Counted from the stretch's first letter, positions 30,787 through 41,803 are shown. The stretch is 64,000 bases of DNA from Vaginisenegalia massiliensis (GCF_900604935.1 NZ_UWPC01000006.1:79223-143222), one strand, 5' to 3'. The notes: generated by a model from the sequence alone, not told the origin. Program-made: numbers and translations.

Positions 30787-30802
30787 GACGATAAGACTCC
30801 TT

Positions 30803-31918
30803 TTATTTTGTTAGTAAATCTTCATAAAGTTGACAATATGTTTGGTGGATTTGTTCCCACTCAAAGTATTCAATGCTTGTTAAAGCATTCTCAACTAATT
30901 GAGGATAATGTTTAATGATGAAATCAACAGCTTTATTAAAGCCCAATTGATCTTTTTTGTCAACGCTGACTCCGACAGTATAATTAGCGAAGAAACTATC
31001 AAAGCCTTCATTTTTAGTATAGATAACAGGTAGACCTTGGCTCATCGCTTCAGGATAGACTAAACCAAAGGTTTCAGGGGAAGAGAGCAGAGCAAAGATA
31101 TCCATCTGCCGATAGAGTTGGATCAATTCCTCTTTAGGATGAGCACCATAATAGGATACAGCAGGAAATTGAGCAAATTTCTTAACAATTTTTTGATCCC
31201 AAGCAGGGCCAACTATATGGAGTTCGGCCGGGCGAACGGCTTCAGAATAATTTTGAATCATCTCTGCTAATTGTAAGAAACGTTTACCGGCTGTTACTTT
31301 ACCTACTGTGACAAATCGAATGGGATGATGAAAAACAGCTGGTTTATTCGTATAGGTATGATCATGCCAGTATTGATCTATGCCATTGGCAATGACTTGT
31401 GATTTTGCTTTAAGTTCTTGATGGTACTTTTCAGGAATATATTTTTGAAACACCTCTTCGTAAGTGTTTTTACTTATGAAGATGATTTGATTGGCAGCCC
31501 GCATAATTTTGATCCCAGTTGCCCGCATCCACGGCATCTTTTGGAAAAAAGTACGTAAGTCTGCATTTCGAACGGCAACAACATACGGAGTTTGGTATTG
31601 TTGACTGACTTGCCAAGCTAACCATCCATTAGAAAAGAGCGAATGGGCATGTATTAAATCAAAGTCCTCAAGGGCGTATTGTTCGCGCAAATCTTTTAGA
31701 ATAGATTGATGTTTTAATGGGAAAATAAAACGATCGCGTTGGACAAACGTGCGACTAACGAGGGTATAATCTCCCGACGTGGCTAAGCGGTCAGCCGGAA
31801 ATTCTTTGGCGATGGGAACATAGACTTTAATGGCTAATCCATCCCGAACTTGGCGATCATATAGTTGATTGAATAGGCCTGATGTTGAAAAATAAGAATT
31901 AATATGTAGTATCTTCAT
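30803..31918 (-). CDS. GT4 glycosyltransferase next to galU
   Basis: A retaining GT-B enzyme. The N-terminal half has [16 protein letters not shown] and [15 protein letters not shown]. The donor half has [19 protein letters not shown] and the acidic [20 protein letters not shown] segment. It ends 17 bases before galU and begins 26 bases after the small membrane protein, so it is probably transcribed with both. The galU neighbour suggests UDP-glucose as donor and cell-envelope glycan as product, both inferences. No membrane helices; it probably acts peripherally at the cytoplasmic face. Confidence 0.85.
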   Translation of the reverse strand: MKILHINSYFSTSGLFNQLYDRQVRDGLAIKVYVPIAKEFPADRLATSGDYTLVSRTFVQRDRFIFPLKHQSILKDLREQYALEDFDLIHAHSLFSNGWLAWQVSQQYQTPYVVAVRNADLRTFFQKMPWMRATGIKIMRAANQIIFISKNTYEEVFQKYIPEKYHQELKAKSQVIANGIDQYWHDHTYTNKPAVFHHPIRFVTVGKVTAGKRFLQLAEMIQNYSEAVRPAELHIVGPAWDQKIVKKFAQFPAVSYYGAHPKEELIQLYRQMDIFALLSSPETFGLVYPEAMSQGLPVIYTKNEGFDSFFANYTVGVSVDKKDQLGFNKAVDFIIKHYPQLVENALTSIEYFEWEQIHQTYCQLYEDLLTK

Positions 31919-31943
31919 CAGTATTCTCCTTCATATGCCAGGG

Positions 31944-32228
31944 TTAGTTGGCTTTTTCCTCAATTTTTTCAAGGCGTTGCTGATAATCCTTGACTTGATT
32001 TTCTAAATCTTCAACTCGTTTCTCGAGACGAGTTTGATTTTCTGAATATTGATGAATGGATTCATTGGTAGGAATACGGAAAAGCGAGATCATCAAATAA
32101 AGCACAAGGAATAAAAGACCAATGACAACAACTAGGTAAAACCAGCCACTTCGATCTAAACGACGGTCAATTTTCTTTGCCATTTCTGGATCAACGTTTA
32201 ATTGATAAGGTAACTTTTGTTGGACCAA
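31944..32228 (-). CDS. Small membrane protein with C-terminal coiled coil
   Basis: A 94-aa protein. About 27 polar residues (DPEMAKKIDRRLDRSG) precede a single membrane helix (WFYLVVVIGLLFLVLYLMI). A heptad-rich coiled coil follows (NQTRLEKRVEDLENQVKDYQ). I know no named family for it. The layout suggests a bitopic protein that dimerises outside or inside the membrane; topology is ambiguous. It lies between the M29 aminopeptidase and the GT4/galU genes at operon spacing, and might scaffold envelope enzymes. Confidence 0.65.
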   Translation of the reverse strand: MVQQKLPYQLNVDPEMAKKIDRRLDRSGWFYLVVVIGLLFLVLYLMISLFRIPTNESIHQYSENQTRLEKRVEDLENQVKDYQQRLEKIEEKAN

Positions 32229-32269
32229 AAGAGCACCCCTTTCTGGATTGAATAGTTAGTAGTTTAAAC

Positions 32270-33511
32270 TTAAATTGCCCATTCACCTTGACGGAAGATA
32301 GGGACAACGCTGCCATCTTTACGAATTCCATCAACATTCATTTCAGCATTACCAATCATGAAGTCAACATGGACGTCTGAACGATTCAGACCAGCTGCGG
32401 CTAATTCATCTTGTGACATTTGGGTACCGTCTTGAACTGAAGTTGCATAGGCTTGACCAATGGCTAAGTGATTTGAAGCATTTTCATCAAATAAGGTATT
32501 GAAAAAGATAATGCCTGATTGTGAGATTGGCGATTTGTGAGGAACTAAGGCCACTTCACCTAAAGAACGGGCACCGTCATTTTCAAAGACTAATTTCTCA
32601 AGGGTCTCTTGTCCTTCACTGGCACTTACTTGAGTAATTTTACCTCCTTCGAAATGGAAGGTCATTTGGTCAATCACAACGCCATTGTAACTTAGAGGTT
32701 TTGAACTAACAACATAACCATCAGCCCGCCGCCAATCTGGGGCAGTGAAGACTTCTTCAGTCGGCATGTTAGCAATAAAGCTCTCTCCTTGTTGGTTAAG
32801 TGAGCCAGCGCTTTCCCAACGATGATTGGCAGGTAAACCTAGTGTTAAATCGGTCCCTGGCCCCGTATAATGTAAGGCGTCAAATTGTTGTTCGTTTAAG
32901 AAAGTCGCCTTTTCTTCTAGTGTTGCTTCATGTTGGTTCCAAGCTTGAATTGGGTTATCTTCATAGACGCGAGTTGTTTTGAAGATTTGATCCCATAAGG
33001 CATCTACTTGTTCTTCAGTGGTCGCTAAATTAGGGAAAACTAATTTTGCCCAATCAGCATCAGCTGCGGCACACACAATCCATGATACGACATTGGCTTG
33101 TGTAGCAATCCGGATATCTTTAAAGGCTTTTGCCGAGGCTGCACTTGCAGCTTGCAATTTTTGTGGATCAACACCTTTTAAGGCATTAGGATTAGACGCT
33201 CTTAAAGCCACTTTTTTAGTTCGCTTTGCAATTAGGTCGTTAGCCTCATCTATTTTATATGAAGGAATATCGGTTAAAGTTTCGAGGGATTGGTGATCAA
33301 AATGAGTGCGGTTAATCACATCGTCCGTCCAATTGAGGATGACATCTTTTGCCCCGGCTTGGTAGGCTGCTTTAACCATTAAGCGAACAAGTTGCACTTG
33401 CTCGACTTCAGCATTAATTTGGACATAATCCTCTGGTCCTACGTTAAGTCCTTTATAAATGATTAAGTCAGCGTATTTACTTAATAGTTGGTCGAAATTA
33501 GCTAAAGTCAT
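32270..33511 (-). CDS. M29 aminopeptidase (AmpS/PepS family)
   Basis: A metal-dependent aminopeptidase of family M29, cytoplasmic. Characteristic blocks are NVGPEDYVQINAEVEQVQLV near the N-terminus, a central FTAPDWRRADGYVVSSKPLS, and the metal-ligand-rich C-terminus with EVALVPHKSPISQS, GIIFFNTLFDENASNHLAIG and DVHVDFMIGNAEMNVDGI. Length 413 aa is standard. The flavodoxin gene ends 19 bases upstream. Specificity cannot be read from the sequence; characterised relatives release various N-terminal residues. Confidence 0.93.
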   Translation of the reverse strand: MTLANFDQLLSKYADLIIYKGLNVGPEDYVQINAEVEQVQLVRLMVKAAYQAGAKDVILNWTDDVINRTHFDHQSLETLTDIPSYKIDEANDLIAKRTKKVALRASNPNALKGVDPQKLQAASAASAKAFKDIRIATQANVVSWIVCAAADADWAKLVFPNLATTEEQVDALWDQIFKTTRVYEDNPIQAWNQHEATLEEKATFLNEQQFDALHYTGPGTDLTLGLPANHRWESAGSLNQQGESFIANMPTEEVFTAPDWRRADGYVVSSKPLSYNGVVIDQMTFHFEGGKITQVSASEGQETLEKLVFENDGARSLGEVALVPHKSPISQSGIIFFNTLFDENASNHLAIGQAYATSVQDGTQMSQDELAAAGLNRSDVHVDFMIGNAEMNVDGIRKDGSVVPIFRQGEWAI

Positions 33512-33529
33512 ATTAAATATCTCCTAGTC

Positions 33530-33976
33530 TTAGTTAAATTTAGCTGCAATTGAATCAGCTAGTGCTTGCAAGTTTGCTTCGTCTTCTTCTTCTGGATTCA
33601 AGTTTACTTTAACACTGTCGCCACCTTTTGTTGCGCCAACTGTTAAAAATGCGGATTCCATGGTATCAACTGCTCCGCAGAAGACTTCATAGAATGTATC
33701 ACCTGAGCCAAACACTCCTGAAACTTTTCCGGTTAAATCTAGCTCGAGAAGATCGTCGTAGAAGTCTAACATCTCGTCAGGAAGTACGCCGTCGACTCCG
33801 TAGGTATAGGTACCGACTAAACATATGTCATAGTCAAGAAAATCGTGGGGATCAGCTTGCATGACATCCTCAATCGTAACTTCAATATCGTGTTGTTCTA
33901 AGGCATCGGCTAAGAAATCAGCGCAGGCCTCGGTATTACCCGTTAAACTCGTGAAAATAATTAATGCTTGGGGCAT
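33530..33976 (-). CDS. Flavodoxin
   Basis: A small FMN electron carrier. The phosphate-binding loop TSLTGNTEACADFLADAL is at residues about 9-26. FMN ring-stacking loops lie near VGTYTYGVDGVLPDEM and VFGSGDTFYEVFCGAVD. Length 148 aa is the short-chain class. It is strongly acidic, as usual. First gene of the minus-strand set leading to galU. The redox partner is not evident from its neighbours. Confidence 0.93.
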   Translation of the reverse strand: MPQALIIFTSLTGNTEACADFLADALEQHDIEVTIEDVMQADPHDFLDYDICLVGTYTYGVDGVLPDEMLDFYDDLLELDLTGKVSGVFGSGDTFYEVFCGAVDTMESAFLTVGATKGGDSVKVNLNPEEEDEANLQALADSIAAKFN

Positions 33977-34198
33977 TATATTTCCTCCTTAATTAAATTT
34001 GAATAGGTCTTCATCAATTTTGAAGACAAGAATGAATTTATCGTGTTTATTATAGCAAATTAAGCGACGCTTGACAGGTTTTTATCTTTTACTATGAGAT
34101 TCTATTAAATTGACGCGAATAATCCTCGAAATGTTCAAATATAAATTTTATAATGGTAAGGAAGCTAAAGAAGTTTTAACATTTATTTTTTAAAATTA

Positions 34199-34207
34199 TG
34201 CTATAAT
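34199..34207 (+). promoter_or_regulatory. Extended -10 promoter for galE and the polysaccharide locus
   Basis: TGCTATAAT with TATAAT at 34202-34207, about 36 bases before the galE start. There is no strong -35, as allowed for extended -10 promoters. A second possible site is TTGACA at 34072 followed by a weak TATGAG. Confidence 0.55.
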
Positions 34208-34242
34208 GGCACGGTATATGAAAAATTATAAGAGGTGATATC

Positions 34243-35259
34243 ATGGCTATTTTAGTTACAGGTGGGGCAGGTTATATTGGCAGCCATACCGTAGTAGAAT
34301 TGCTTGAACAAAATTATCAAGTTGTTGTTGTTGACAACTTATACAATAGCCAAATTGAGGTGCTTGATCGCATCGAGGAAATTACAGGTAAGAAAGTTAA
34401 ATTTTATCAAATTGATATACTAGATAAAGCGGCTATGACTCAAGTTTTTGCGGAGAATGAAATTGAAGCGGTCATCCACTTTGCTAGCTACAAGGCTGTT
34501 GGAGAATCTGTAATAAAGCCACTCATGTATTATCACAATAATATTGAAGGAACGGTTGCTTTGCTTGAGGTGATGAATCACGCTGGGGTAAAAGATATCG
34601 TCTTCTCGTCATCCGCTACAGTCTACGGAGAAGACAATCCTTCGCCACTCAAAGAGAGTATGCCAACAGATACTGCTAATAATCCATATGGCTATACGAA
34701 AGTAGTCATCGAACATCTTTTGCAAGATTTAGCTAAAGCTGATTCAGAATGGTCTGTTACCTTGTTGCGCTACTTCAATCCTATTGGTGCTCATGAATCA
34801 GGTCGAATCGGAGAAAATCCGAATGGGATTCCAAATAATTTAATGCCTTATATTACGCAAGTAGCGATTGGTAAGTTGCCGGAATTAAGTGTCTTCGGAC
34901 AAGACTATCAAACGCATGATGGTACAGGGGTACGTGACTATATTCACGTTGTTGACTTAGCAAAAGGCCATATAAAAGCCCTAGAGAAAAATAAAGAGCA
35001 ACTTGGAGTTAAAGTTTATAATTTGGGTACGGGTATAGGTTTTTCTGTTTTAGATTTAGTGAAAGCTTTCCAAACCGTTAATCACATTGAAATACCCTAT
35101 CGTTTAGCGCCAAGACGTCCAGGCGATATCGATATTTGTTTTGCTGATGCTAGCAAAGCCAAGGAAGAATTGAATTGGCAAACTGAAAAGACACTAGAAG
35201 ATATGTGCCGTGATTCATGGAATTGGCAAAGTCAAAATCCGAAAGGTTATTGTGAATAG
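34243..35259 (+). CDS. galE: UDP-glucose 4-epimerase
   Basis: Interconverts UDP-glucose and UDP-galactose (some members also the N-acetyl forms). NAD-binding [17 protein letters not shown] is at the N-terminus; catalytic SSSATVYGE and the Tyr of NPYGYTK (YxxxK) follow. The C-terminal [20 protein letters not shown] closes the sugar-binding part. Length 338 aa is normal. It opens the plus-strand polysaccharide locus and lacks galK/galT partners, so it probably serves polymer synthesis, not Leloir catabolism. Confidence 0.96.
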   Translation: MAILVTGGAGYIGSHTVVELLEQNYQVVVVDNLYNSQIEVLDRIEEITGKKVKFYQIDILDKAAMTQVFAENEIEAVIHFASYKAVGESVIKPLMYYHNNIEGTVALLEVMNHAGVKDIVFSSSATVYGEDNPSPLKESMPTDTANNPYGYTKVVIEHLLQDLAKADSEWSVTLLRYFNPIGAHESGRIGENPNGIPNNLMPYITQVAIGKLPELSVFGQDYQTHDGTGVRDYIHVVDLAKGHIKALEKNKEQLGVKVYNLGTGIGFSVLDLVKAFQTVNHIEIPYRLAPRRPGDIDICFADASKAKEELNWQTEKTLEDMCRDSWNWQSQNPKGYCE

Positions 35260-35307
35260 AAGCGCTGGTGCGAGTGGTAGATCAGCAAGAGGAGTTATAA
35301 CGATACA

Positions 35308-36657
35308 ATGGGATACAATAAAATAAAGCATTTTTATGTAAAGACGAATGGAAAACTTAATACAAAGCGATTGGGACTTAGCCTTCTGGTCGTTTGTTTA
35401 ATTGGGTTTGCCCTAACAATTGGCCAAGCGTATTTTCATTTAAGTTCAACCCTTAATTCTATTAAAGAAGAGGTAGTAGTAAAGAATCTTCGGGGAAAGA
35501 AAGTGTCGGTTAAAGATGGGGAGCCATTAAATATTCTCCTTCTGGGTACAGATGATGATAATTTGGCTCGTAAAGCCCAAGATGGTTATGTTAGTCGGTC
35601 AGATACCTTGATGATTGTGTCCCTCAATCCTAAAACACATACAACTAAGATGTTAAGTATCCCTCGTGATACCTATACGGTAATGAAAGGCCAAGACGGT
35701 CCGGATAAAATTAATCATGCCTATGCTTTTGGTGGGGTTGAACTTTCAATTGATACAGTACAAAATTATTTGCACGTGCCAATTGATTATTACGCGGTCG
35801 TTAATATGAATGGTTTAGTAGAATTAGTCGATGCAGTAGGCGGAATTGAAGTGACTAGCCCTTTAACTTTTGAGTATCGTGGAACCAAATTTGTCAAAGG
35901 ACAAAAGCGAAAAGTTAACGGCGTCAAAGCGATGAATTTTGCCCGTATGCGTTACGATGATCCTGAAGGTGAAATGGGAAGGCAAACACGACAAAAGATG
36001 GTTATCAAGGCATTGGTTGATAAGATGTTAAGTCTTGATGCGGTTTCGAACTATCCTCGACTTTTAGAAGTGATTGCGAAAAATACGCGGACCAATTTTG
36101 ATCTTTCAACGGCGTTAAACATTTATAAAAGTTATTTGCCGGCCCTAGAAAATATTGCTTCAGTGAAATTTGAAGAATTAGAGGATTTATATGTTGATGA
36201 AATCTTCTATTTCTACATTCCTTTAAGCGCCCGTGTAAAAGTGGCTAATGAGTTGCGTCAACATACGGGCTTATCCCCAATAAAAATCAGCGATTTAGTT
36301 GATCCTTTGGCAAAAGACCAGCCTAACTTTGTCAAGGCTTCAGCCATTGTTATCAATCAATATCCAACTGGTTTAAGTCAAGAACAAATGGATGCAATCC
36401 AATCAAAACAGCAGTCTGTTCAGGAAATACGTTCTGTGGAAAACTATGTTCCGCCGACGTATCAACCTGGGCCGATTAGTCCGGCTTATCCAGTAAATCC
36501 GCGGCCAGAACCTACGACACCACCGAATTCAGATACTGTTGCTCCACCACCAGTAACGGATGCGCCAGTAACGGAGCCGGTTCCAGCGCCACCGGTAGAA
36601 ACGACACCACCGACTCCAGTACCAACACCACCGGTATCCTCCGGTTCAAACCAATAG
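35308..36657 (+). CDS. LytR-CpsA-Psr (LCP) ligase
   Basis: LCP enzymes transfer undecaprenyl-linked glycopolymers (wall teichoic acid, capsule) to peptidoglycan at the outer membrane face. One N-terminal anchor helix ([20 protein letters not shown]) precedes the LCP domain, with catalytic/metal-ligand blocks [23 protein letters not shown] and [20 protein letters not shown] and [20 protein letters not shown] follow. The C-terminal ~75 residues are Pro/Thr/Val-rich, a wall-spanning tail. Lying inside the polysaccharide genes, it is the best candidate for anchoring their product to the wall. Confidence 0.93.
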   Translation: MGYNKIKHFYVKTNGKLNTKRLGLSLLVVCLIGFALTIGQAYFHLSSTLNSIKEEVVVKNLRGKKVSVKDGEPLNILLLGTDDDNLARKAQDGYVSRSDTLMIVSLNPKTHTTKMLSIPRDTYTVMKGQDGPDKINHAYAFGGVELSIDTVQNYLHVPIDYYAVVNMNGLVELVDAVGGIEVTSPLTFEYRGTKFVKGQKRKVNGVKAMNFARMRYDDPEGEMGRQTRQKMVIKALVDKMLSLDAVSNYPRLLEVIAKNTRTNFDLSTALNIYKSYLPALENIASVKFEELEDLYVDEIFYFYIPLSARVKVANELRQHTGLSPIKISDLVDPLAKDQPNFVKASAIVINQYPTGLSQEQMDAIQSKQQSVQEIRSVENYVPPTYQPGPISPAYPVNPRPEPTTPPNSDTVAPPPVTDAPVTEPVPAPPVETTPPTPVPTPPVSSGSNQ

Positions 36658-36676
36658 GGGAAAGGGAAGATTAATA

Positions 36677-37843
36677 ATGAAAATTACAGTTGTAGGAGTA
36701 GGCTATGTTGGCCTCTCAAATGCTATTTTATTAGCTCAACATAATCAAGTTGTAGCTTTAGATGTCAATTCCACGATTGTATCTTTAATTAATCAAGGTC
36801 AATCTCATATCAAAGATCCAGAGATTGAATACTATCTAGCCAATGAGAAATTAGATCTTACAGCAACCATCGATCGTGACTTGGCCTATGAAGGAACGGA
36901 AATGGTTATTATTGCAACGCCAACGAATTATGATGAAGTGACCAATTACTTTGATACGAGTTCAGTTGAATCAGTCATTGATGACGTTCTCGAACGCGGT
37001 TTGCAAGTACCGATTATCATTAAATCTACGATACCTGTTGGCTTTACCCAACGTATGCGTCAAGAAAAAAAATACCAACAAATTATTTTTTCACCTGAAT
37101 TTCTCCGTGAAGGCCAAGCCTTAAAAGATAATCTCTATCCGTCACGGATTATTGTAGGGGATGATTCCCCCCAAGCTCACTTATTTGCTGAATTATTGCA
37201 AAAAGGAGCTAAAAAGGATCAGATTGATCTTTTGTTTATGGAGTCAACTGAAGCTGAGGCTGTCAAATTATTCGCTAATACATATTTAGCAATGCGGGTT
37301 TCTTTCTTTAATGAGTTAGATACTTATGCTGAAGTAAGGGGATTGGATACCCAGTCAATAATTAAAGGGGTGGGCCTTGATCCACGAATTGGTTCGCATT
37401 ATAATAATCCTTCCTTTGGTTACGGAGGCTATTGCTTACCTAAAGATACTAAGCAGTTATTAGCTAACTTTAAAGATGTGCCAAATAATTTGATTTCTGC
37501 CATTGTGACCTCAAATGATACGCGGATGACCCATATTGCTAATCAAATTATGCAACGTCGGCCAAAAACGGTTGGTGTTTACCGTTTAACCATGAAACAA
37601 GGGTCAGACAATTTTAGAGCATCATCTATTCAAGGGGTTATGAAACGTTTGGCAGAACATGATATTGATTTAATTATTTACGAACCAACTTTATCTAGTT
37701 CTGAATTCCAAGGATATCCTGTTATTCAAGATTTACAAGTCTTCAAAGATCAGGCGGATGTGATTATCTCTAATCGGATTGCCGATGATTTAGTTGATGT
37801 AAAAGAGAAAGTGTATACTAGAGATATTTTTAATATCAGTTAA
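36677..37843 (+). CDS. UDP-glucose 6-dehydrogenase
   Basis: Oxidises UDP-glucose to UDP-glucuronate with two NAD+, supplying an acidic sugar. NAD loop [20 protein letters not shown]; middle helix [17 protein letters not shown]; active-site Cys in [16 protein letters not shown]. Length 388 aa matches the short HasB/Cap3A-type enzymes of streptococci. It follows the LCP gene by 19 bases with GGGGAAAGGG near the start. Its presence predicts a uronic-acid-containing polymer. Alternative substrates in this family are UDP-HexNAc, but the length and the GGYCLPKD variant favour UDP-glucose. Confidence 0.9.
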   Translation: MKITVVGVGYVGLSNAILLAQHNQVVALDVNSTIVSLINQGQSHIKDPEIEYYLANEKLDLTATIDRDLAYEGTEMVIIATPTNYDEVTNYFDTSSVESVIDDVLERGLQVPIIIKSTIPVGFTQRMRQEKKYQQIIFSPEFLREGQALKDNLYPSRIIVGDDSPQAHLFAELLQKGAKKDQIDLLFMESTEAEAVKLFANTYLAMRVSFFNELDTYAEVRGLDTQSIIKGVGLDPRIGSHYNNPSFGYGGYCLPKDTKQLLANFKDVPNNLISAIVTSNDTRMTHIANQIMQRRPKTVGVYRLTMKQGSDNFRASSIQGVMKRLAEHDIDLIIYEPTLSSSEFQGYPVIQDLQVFKDQADVIISNRIADDLVDVKEKVYTRDIFNIS

Positions 37844-37872
37844 TTTGTATACTTTATAGAAAGGAAGTCAGC

Positions 37873-39045
37873 ATGAGCAAGCAAGAGGAAGAAACTAAGG
37901 TGAAAGTCCTACATATAATGAGTGGATTTGGGGGAGGTATTTCCTCATTTATCTTAAATAAAGCTCGGGCTCTAGCACATGGACCAATTCAATTTGACGT
38001 AGTTACCTATGATCAGTGTTCGCCTGAATTTACCCAAGCTATTCAATCTACTGGCGGCCAAGTTGCGCAATTAGTGAATCCCAAGAAAGTAGGTTGGTCA
38101 GCGTTTAAAGCTAGTTTTAATCAGCTAATTAATCAGAACCACTATGATTATATTCATTGTCATATTGCCGGTTATCGGGCGCTACCTTACTATTATTTAG
38201 CTAGAAAAGCTAAGCAAGGTCCCTTTCTCATACATGCTCATTTAACCAGTGATCCTTTCGAAACCAATAAAATACGTTTAGCTCGCCAGGCTTTGAATCA
38301 AGCAATAACACGACGTTTATCGGCAATTATTATTGGTTGTGGTCAGCTAGCAATTCAGGGCACATATGGTCCTCAAGTTTCGCACGATGAAATGTTAGTC
38401 ATTCCAAATAGCATTGAAGTGAGTCAATTTAGTCAAACCCAAGAGCAAAAAAAAGCACTTAGATCTCAAGCATTAGCAGACCTATCCTTGACCGATTTTG
38501 AAGGGCTATGGGTGGGACAGATGGCTCGACTCAAACCAATCAAAAACCATCAATTCACCTTGAAATTAGCAGCTTATTTACGTGAACGAGGCGTGCCCGT
38601 GCGCTTTATTTTGGCCGGACAAGGGCCCTTGGCAGAGACACTACAAAGTCAAATTGACCAACTAGGTTTAACCGACAGTGTCTACCTGGTTGGACGTTTG
38701 CGACCAGAGGTCTTTTTCGCTATGACAGATGTGATGTTATTGCCTTCCTTTTTTGAAGGACTGCCAACAGTGGTTGTTGAATCTCAAGCAGCGGGTGTTC
38801 CAACCTTAATGTCCGATACGATTAGTCAAGAAGTGGATTTAGGACTTGGTCTTGTTCAAAGTTTGTCATTGGATGATGAACTAGTTGCATGGGCTCATGT
38901 CTTGCAAAGTTTAAGTCAAAGAAAAATACCTAGTTTAGAACAAAGACAAGCTGTGATTGAGGCTAAGAAGTTTACCAATCAAGAATCGGCTGACTTATAT
39001 GCTGATTTTCTTTTTGGCCGTGTCAGTCATTACCAAATTAGATAG
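37873..39045 (+). CDS. GT4 glycosyltransferase of the polysaccharide locus
   Basis: A retaining GT-B glycosyltransferase. Early motif VKVLHIMSGFGGGISSFIL and HIAGYRALPYYYLAR; donor-site motifs WVGQMARLKPIKNHQFTLKL and VMLLPSFFEGLPTVVVESQA (EX7E). No membrane helices. It probably adds a sugar to a lipid-linked repeat unit on the cytoplasmic face. The ATG at 37873 follows AAAGGAAG. Donor and linkage unknown. Confidence 0.88.
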   Translation: MSKQEEETKVKVLHIMSGFGGGISSFILNKARALAHGPIQFDVVTYDQCSPEFTQAIQSTGGQVAQLVNPKKVGWSAFKASFNQLINQNHYDYIHCHIAGYRALPYYYLARKAKQGPFLIHAHLTSDPFETNKIRLARQALNQAITRRLSAIIIGCGQLAIQGTYGPQVSHDEMLVIPNSIEVSQFSQTQEQKKALRSQALADLSLTDFEGLWVGQMARLKPIKNHQFTLKLAAYLRERGVPVRFILAGQGPLAETLQSQIDQLGLTDSVYLVGRLRPEVFFAMTDVMLLPSFFEGLPTVVVESQAAGVPTLMSDTISQEVDLGLGLVQSLSLDDELVAWAHVLQSLSQRKIPSLEQRQAVIEAKKFTNQESADLYADFLFGRVSHYQIR

Positions 39046-39056
39046 GTGACAAAGCG

Positions 39057-40472
39057 ATGAAACAATTTTTAAAACGATTAGCAGGATTTTCTTACGGCCC
39101 TATTCTTGGGGCCCTGATTTCTTTTATGCAAATTCCTTTATTGACCCACTTCTTGTCGGTACAAGATTATGGGAAAGCAGGTTTATTTCGAACATTAATT
39201 TTTCAATTACCCAATTTTATTTATATTGGTCTCGATCAAGCTTTTACCCGTGAATATCATGTAGAAAAAGATAAACGGAATTTAATGCAACAAGCCTTGA
39301 TTATTCCACTTATTGTTGGGGTAACTATATTTGCCGTCTGTGTGTTTTTCGCTAAGCCGATTTCAGCTTGGATGTTTTATGACGCCCAGTATTATTTTAT
39401 TGTCTGGTATGGTGGCATTTGGGTACTATCAACCATAGTGGAACGATTTTTCCTTTTAATGATTCGAATGGAAGAAAAAGCTAAAGAATTTTCAAATTAT
39501 TCCTTATTATTAAAGATTAATGTCTTTCTTTTGACTCTTGTACTTATTGCTATTGGAATGCGGGATTTTCGTACCAATGTCTATTCTTTGATCTTCGGAC
39601 AATTATTAGGGGACCTCGTTTTATATTATAAATACCGACATTTATTTGATTTAAGTCAGTTTGAATTTGATCCAGTCTTAGTTAAACGAATGTTCAAGTT
39701 CGGTTTACCGATTATGATTGCTGTGTCTTTATCTACTAGTCTCAACTTAGTCGATAACTTATTTTTGCGTAATTATTCGAGCAAAGAAGAGTTAGGGATT
39801 TATAATGGTGTTTTGAGTGTCGTCAATATTATTGGTATTATAAAAACTGCCTTTGCCTCTTTTTGGGTGCCAACAGCTTATCGATGGTATGATGAGAAAA
39901 AATCAATGAAGCACTATAAATTTATTTCTGATGCTGTCTTATTTATTTTAACGTTTATTTTCTTTGCCATTGTGGTTGGCAAACCCATTATTGTCATGAT
40001 TTTAGGAGCTAAGAAATATGCAGATGCACAGTATATTATTGCTCTATTATGTTTTCCTCATATCATGTATACTTTGTCTGAAACTACGACCTTAGGAATT
40101 GTCTTCTCTCGTAAAACTCAGTTGAATATCTTAGTGTCCCTAGCAACATTTATTCCTTCAGTAGTGATCAACTTCTTATTAACACCTTCTTGGGGTTATC
40201 GTGGAGCAGCTGTGGCTTCATGTGCGGCTAATATCATGTTTTATTTAGCTAGAACATATTTCTCAAGTCGAACTGGATTTTATTTTAGTCAGAAAAAACA
40301 TATACTTTCAATTCTGATGATGACTTTAGTTGCAACTTTAAATGCCTTTCCTATTCCTTATATCTGGGCTTGGTCCTTCCTTTTGGGCTTGGTTGTTCTG
40401 TTCATTCAATTTGGAACGATTCAAGATGGTATTTCGATTAAACGTCAGGCTCACGAATGGGATTTCTCTTAA
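39057..40472 (+). CDS. Polysaccharide flippase (Wzx-like, MOP superfamily)
   Basis: A membrane protein with about 14 hydrophobic helices, moving lipid-linked repeat units across the membrane. N-terminal LAGFSYGPILGALISFMQIP and SVQDYGKAGLFRT are the family opening. It continues with LLKINVFLLTLVLIAIGMRD and SLATFIPSVVINFLLTP. Length 471 aa is typical. Positive residues cluster in cytoplasmic loops. The polymerase gene starts 14 bases downstream. Confidence 0.88.
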   Translation: MKQFLKRLAGFSYGPILGALISFMQIPLLTHFLSVQDYGKAGLFRTLIFQLPNFIYIGLDQAFTREYHVEKDKRNLMQQALIIPLIVGVTIFAVCVFFAKPISAWMFYDAQYYFIVWYGGIWVLSTIVERFFLLMIRMEEKAKEFSNYSLLLKINVFLLTLVLIAIGMRDFRTNVYSLIFGQLLGDLVLYYKYRHLFDLSQFEFDPVLVKRMFKFGLPIMIAVSLSTSLNLVDNLFLRNYSSKEELGIYNGVLSVVNIIGIIKTAFASFWVPTAYRWYDEKKSMKHYKFISDAVLFILTFIFFAIVVGKPIIVMILGAKKYADAQYIIALLCFPHIMYTLSETTTLGIVFSRKTQLNILVSLATFIPSVVINFLLTPSWGYRGAAVASCAANIMFYLARTYFSSRTGFYFSQKKHILSILMMTLVATLNAFPIPYIWAWSFLLGLVVLFIQFGTIQDGISIKRQAHEWDFS

Positions 40473-40486
40473 GAAAGGAGTCGTCG

Positions 40487-41803
40487 ATGTTTATATATCT
40501 ATTATTGCTGGTTGCCAGCGTCTTTCTGGGATCACAAATTTTAGCGATTCCAACACCTGCTGCCCAAATTACTCTCTATCGTATTATGGCAATAGGAGTG
40601 GTGCCGTTATTAGCTGTTCAGTTATTACAAGGTAATCGTAATGTGAAAATCATCCCTCATAGTCATGCGTCTAAAGCTGTTTTGTGCTTCACTGGATGGT
40701 GGGCTTTAGCTCTGGTATCAGGGGCTTGGGCTCAAGATTTAAAACTTTGGTTTCAAGCTATGTTTTTAATGACAATTGGTTTATCAACCATCTATGCTGT
40801 TTATTTCTGGCTTAAAGATTTTCGGCAGTGGATTCGGCTCTTACAAGCTGTTTGGGTCATGATGTCAGCTTTAATGGTCTGGGGTTATTTTGAAATCATA
40901 ACGAATATCTATTTGCTAGCTGATATTGATAAACTTGATAAATACAAAACCTTTGTTACTCAGCCTATGACGCGGATTCCGATTACTATTTTTGCTAACC
41001 AGAATGATTACGCGACCATGCTGATTGCTTATTTATGCATCGGATGCATATTAATTGTTTTAACTCGTTTTAAGACTTTTCGTCTCATGATTGTGGCTAG
41101 CAATTTTCTTGCTGTCTACCTGATTTATCGAAGTCAATCGCGGATGTCATTATTATGTTCTTTGATTTTTCTGACTATGGTAGTCTGTTTAGAGTTCAAA
41201 TGGGACTTTAGACGATCAGATTATTACCGCGGTTTAATCGGATTTGCCGCCTTGATGGTGGGCTTGCTAGTGCTAAAACCAAGCATTTTAGCTAAAATTC
41301 AGTCGCTCTATTATCACGGTGGGGTCGGTCAGTTATCAGGAGACACAGCACGCATGAACTTATGGCGGATGGGTTTTGTTTTCCTAGCTCAAAGCTTTGG
41401 TTTGGGTGTGGGAGCGGGAAACATTGAATATTGGGTGACTAATTATCATTTTTTACCGTCAAATGGTATCGTCAATATCCATAATTGGTGGTTAGAGATT
41501 TTGGTTGCCTATGGCTGGCCGGCGTTTATTCTTTATGTCTTAGCCTATGTACACTTAGTTTTTCGCTTAATGCAAGTGAGTCGATCGTTGAATTCACGTT
41601 ATGCTAAAGTAGCCAAATATTTAACGACCTTTTTACTTGTTTTTGTGGCTGCAAGTATTACGAGTGCGAATAATATGTTAATTGAGTGGCATTGGGTATT
41701 TTTTGCCCTCATAATTGGGTTTGTTAAACTAGTCGAAATAGCCATTCAAAAACAGAGTCCAGCAGTGGTCAAAATACAGTTAGGAAAGGTATGTGAAAGA
41801 TGA
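40487..41803 (+). CDS. O-antigen ligase/Wzy-like polymerase
   Basis: A polytopic membrane protein of 438 aa, about 11-12 helices. One large outer loop carries the Wzy_C/WaaL-type block SGDTARMNLWRMGFVFLAQS, then the GLGVGAGNIEYW and NIHNWWLEILVAYGWPAF motifs (the conserved outer-loop His and Arg). It is expected to join flipped repeat units outside the membrane. I start it at ATG 40487 after AAGAAAGGAG; the longer frame from 40457 overlaps wzx without a ribosome site. Its stop overlaps the next start (ATGA). Confidence 0.87.
   Translation: MFIYLLLLVASVFLGSQILAIPTPAAQITLYRIMAIGVVPLLAVQLLQGNRNVKIIPHSHASKAVLCFTGWWALALVSGAWAQDLKLWFQAMFLMTIGLSTIYAVYFWLKDFRQWIRLLQAVWVMMSALMVWGYFEIITNIYLLADIDKLDKYKTFVTQPMTRIPITIFANQNDYATMLIAYLCIGCILIVLTRFKTFRLMIVASNFLAVYLIYRSQSRMSLLCSLIFLTMVVCLEFKWDFRRSDYYRGLIGFAALMVGLLVLKPSILAKIQSLYYHGGVGQLSGDTARMNLWRMGFVFLAQSFGLGVGAGNIEYWVTNYHFLPSNGIVNIHNWWLEILVAYGWPAFILYVLAYVHLVFRLMQVSRSLNSRYAKVAKYLTTFLLVFVAASITSANNMLIEWHWVFFALIIGFVKLVEIAIQKQSPAVVKIQLGKVCER

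Noticed and set aside
36421..36657. Proline-rich end of the LCP protein as a frameshift artefact
   Set aside because: The frame stays open with normal codon use and ends just before the ribosome site of the next gene; Pro/Thr wall-spanning tails occur in LCP proteins.
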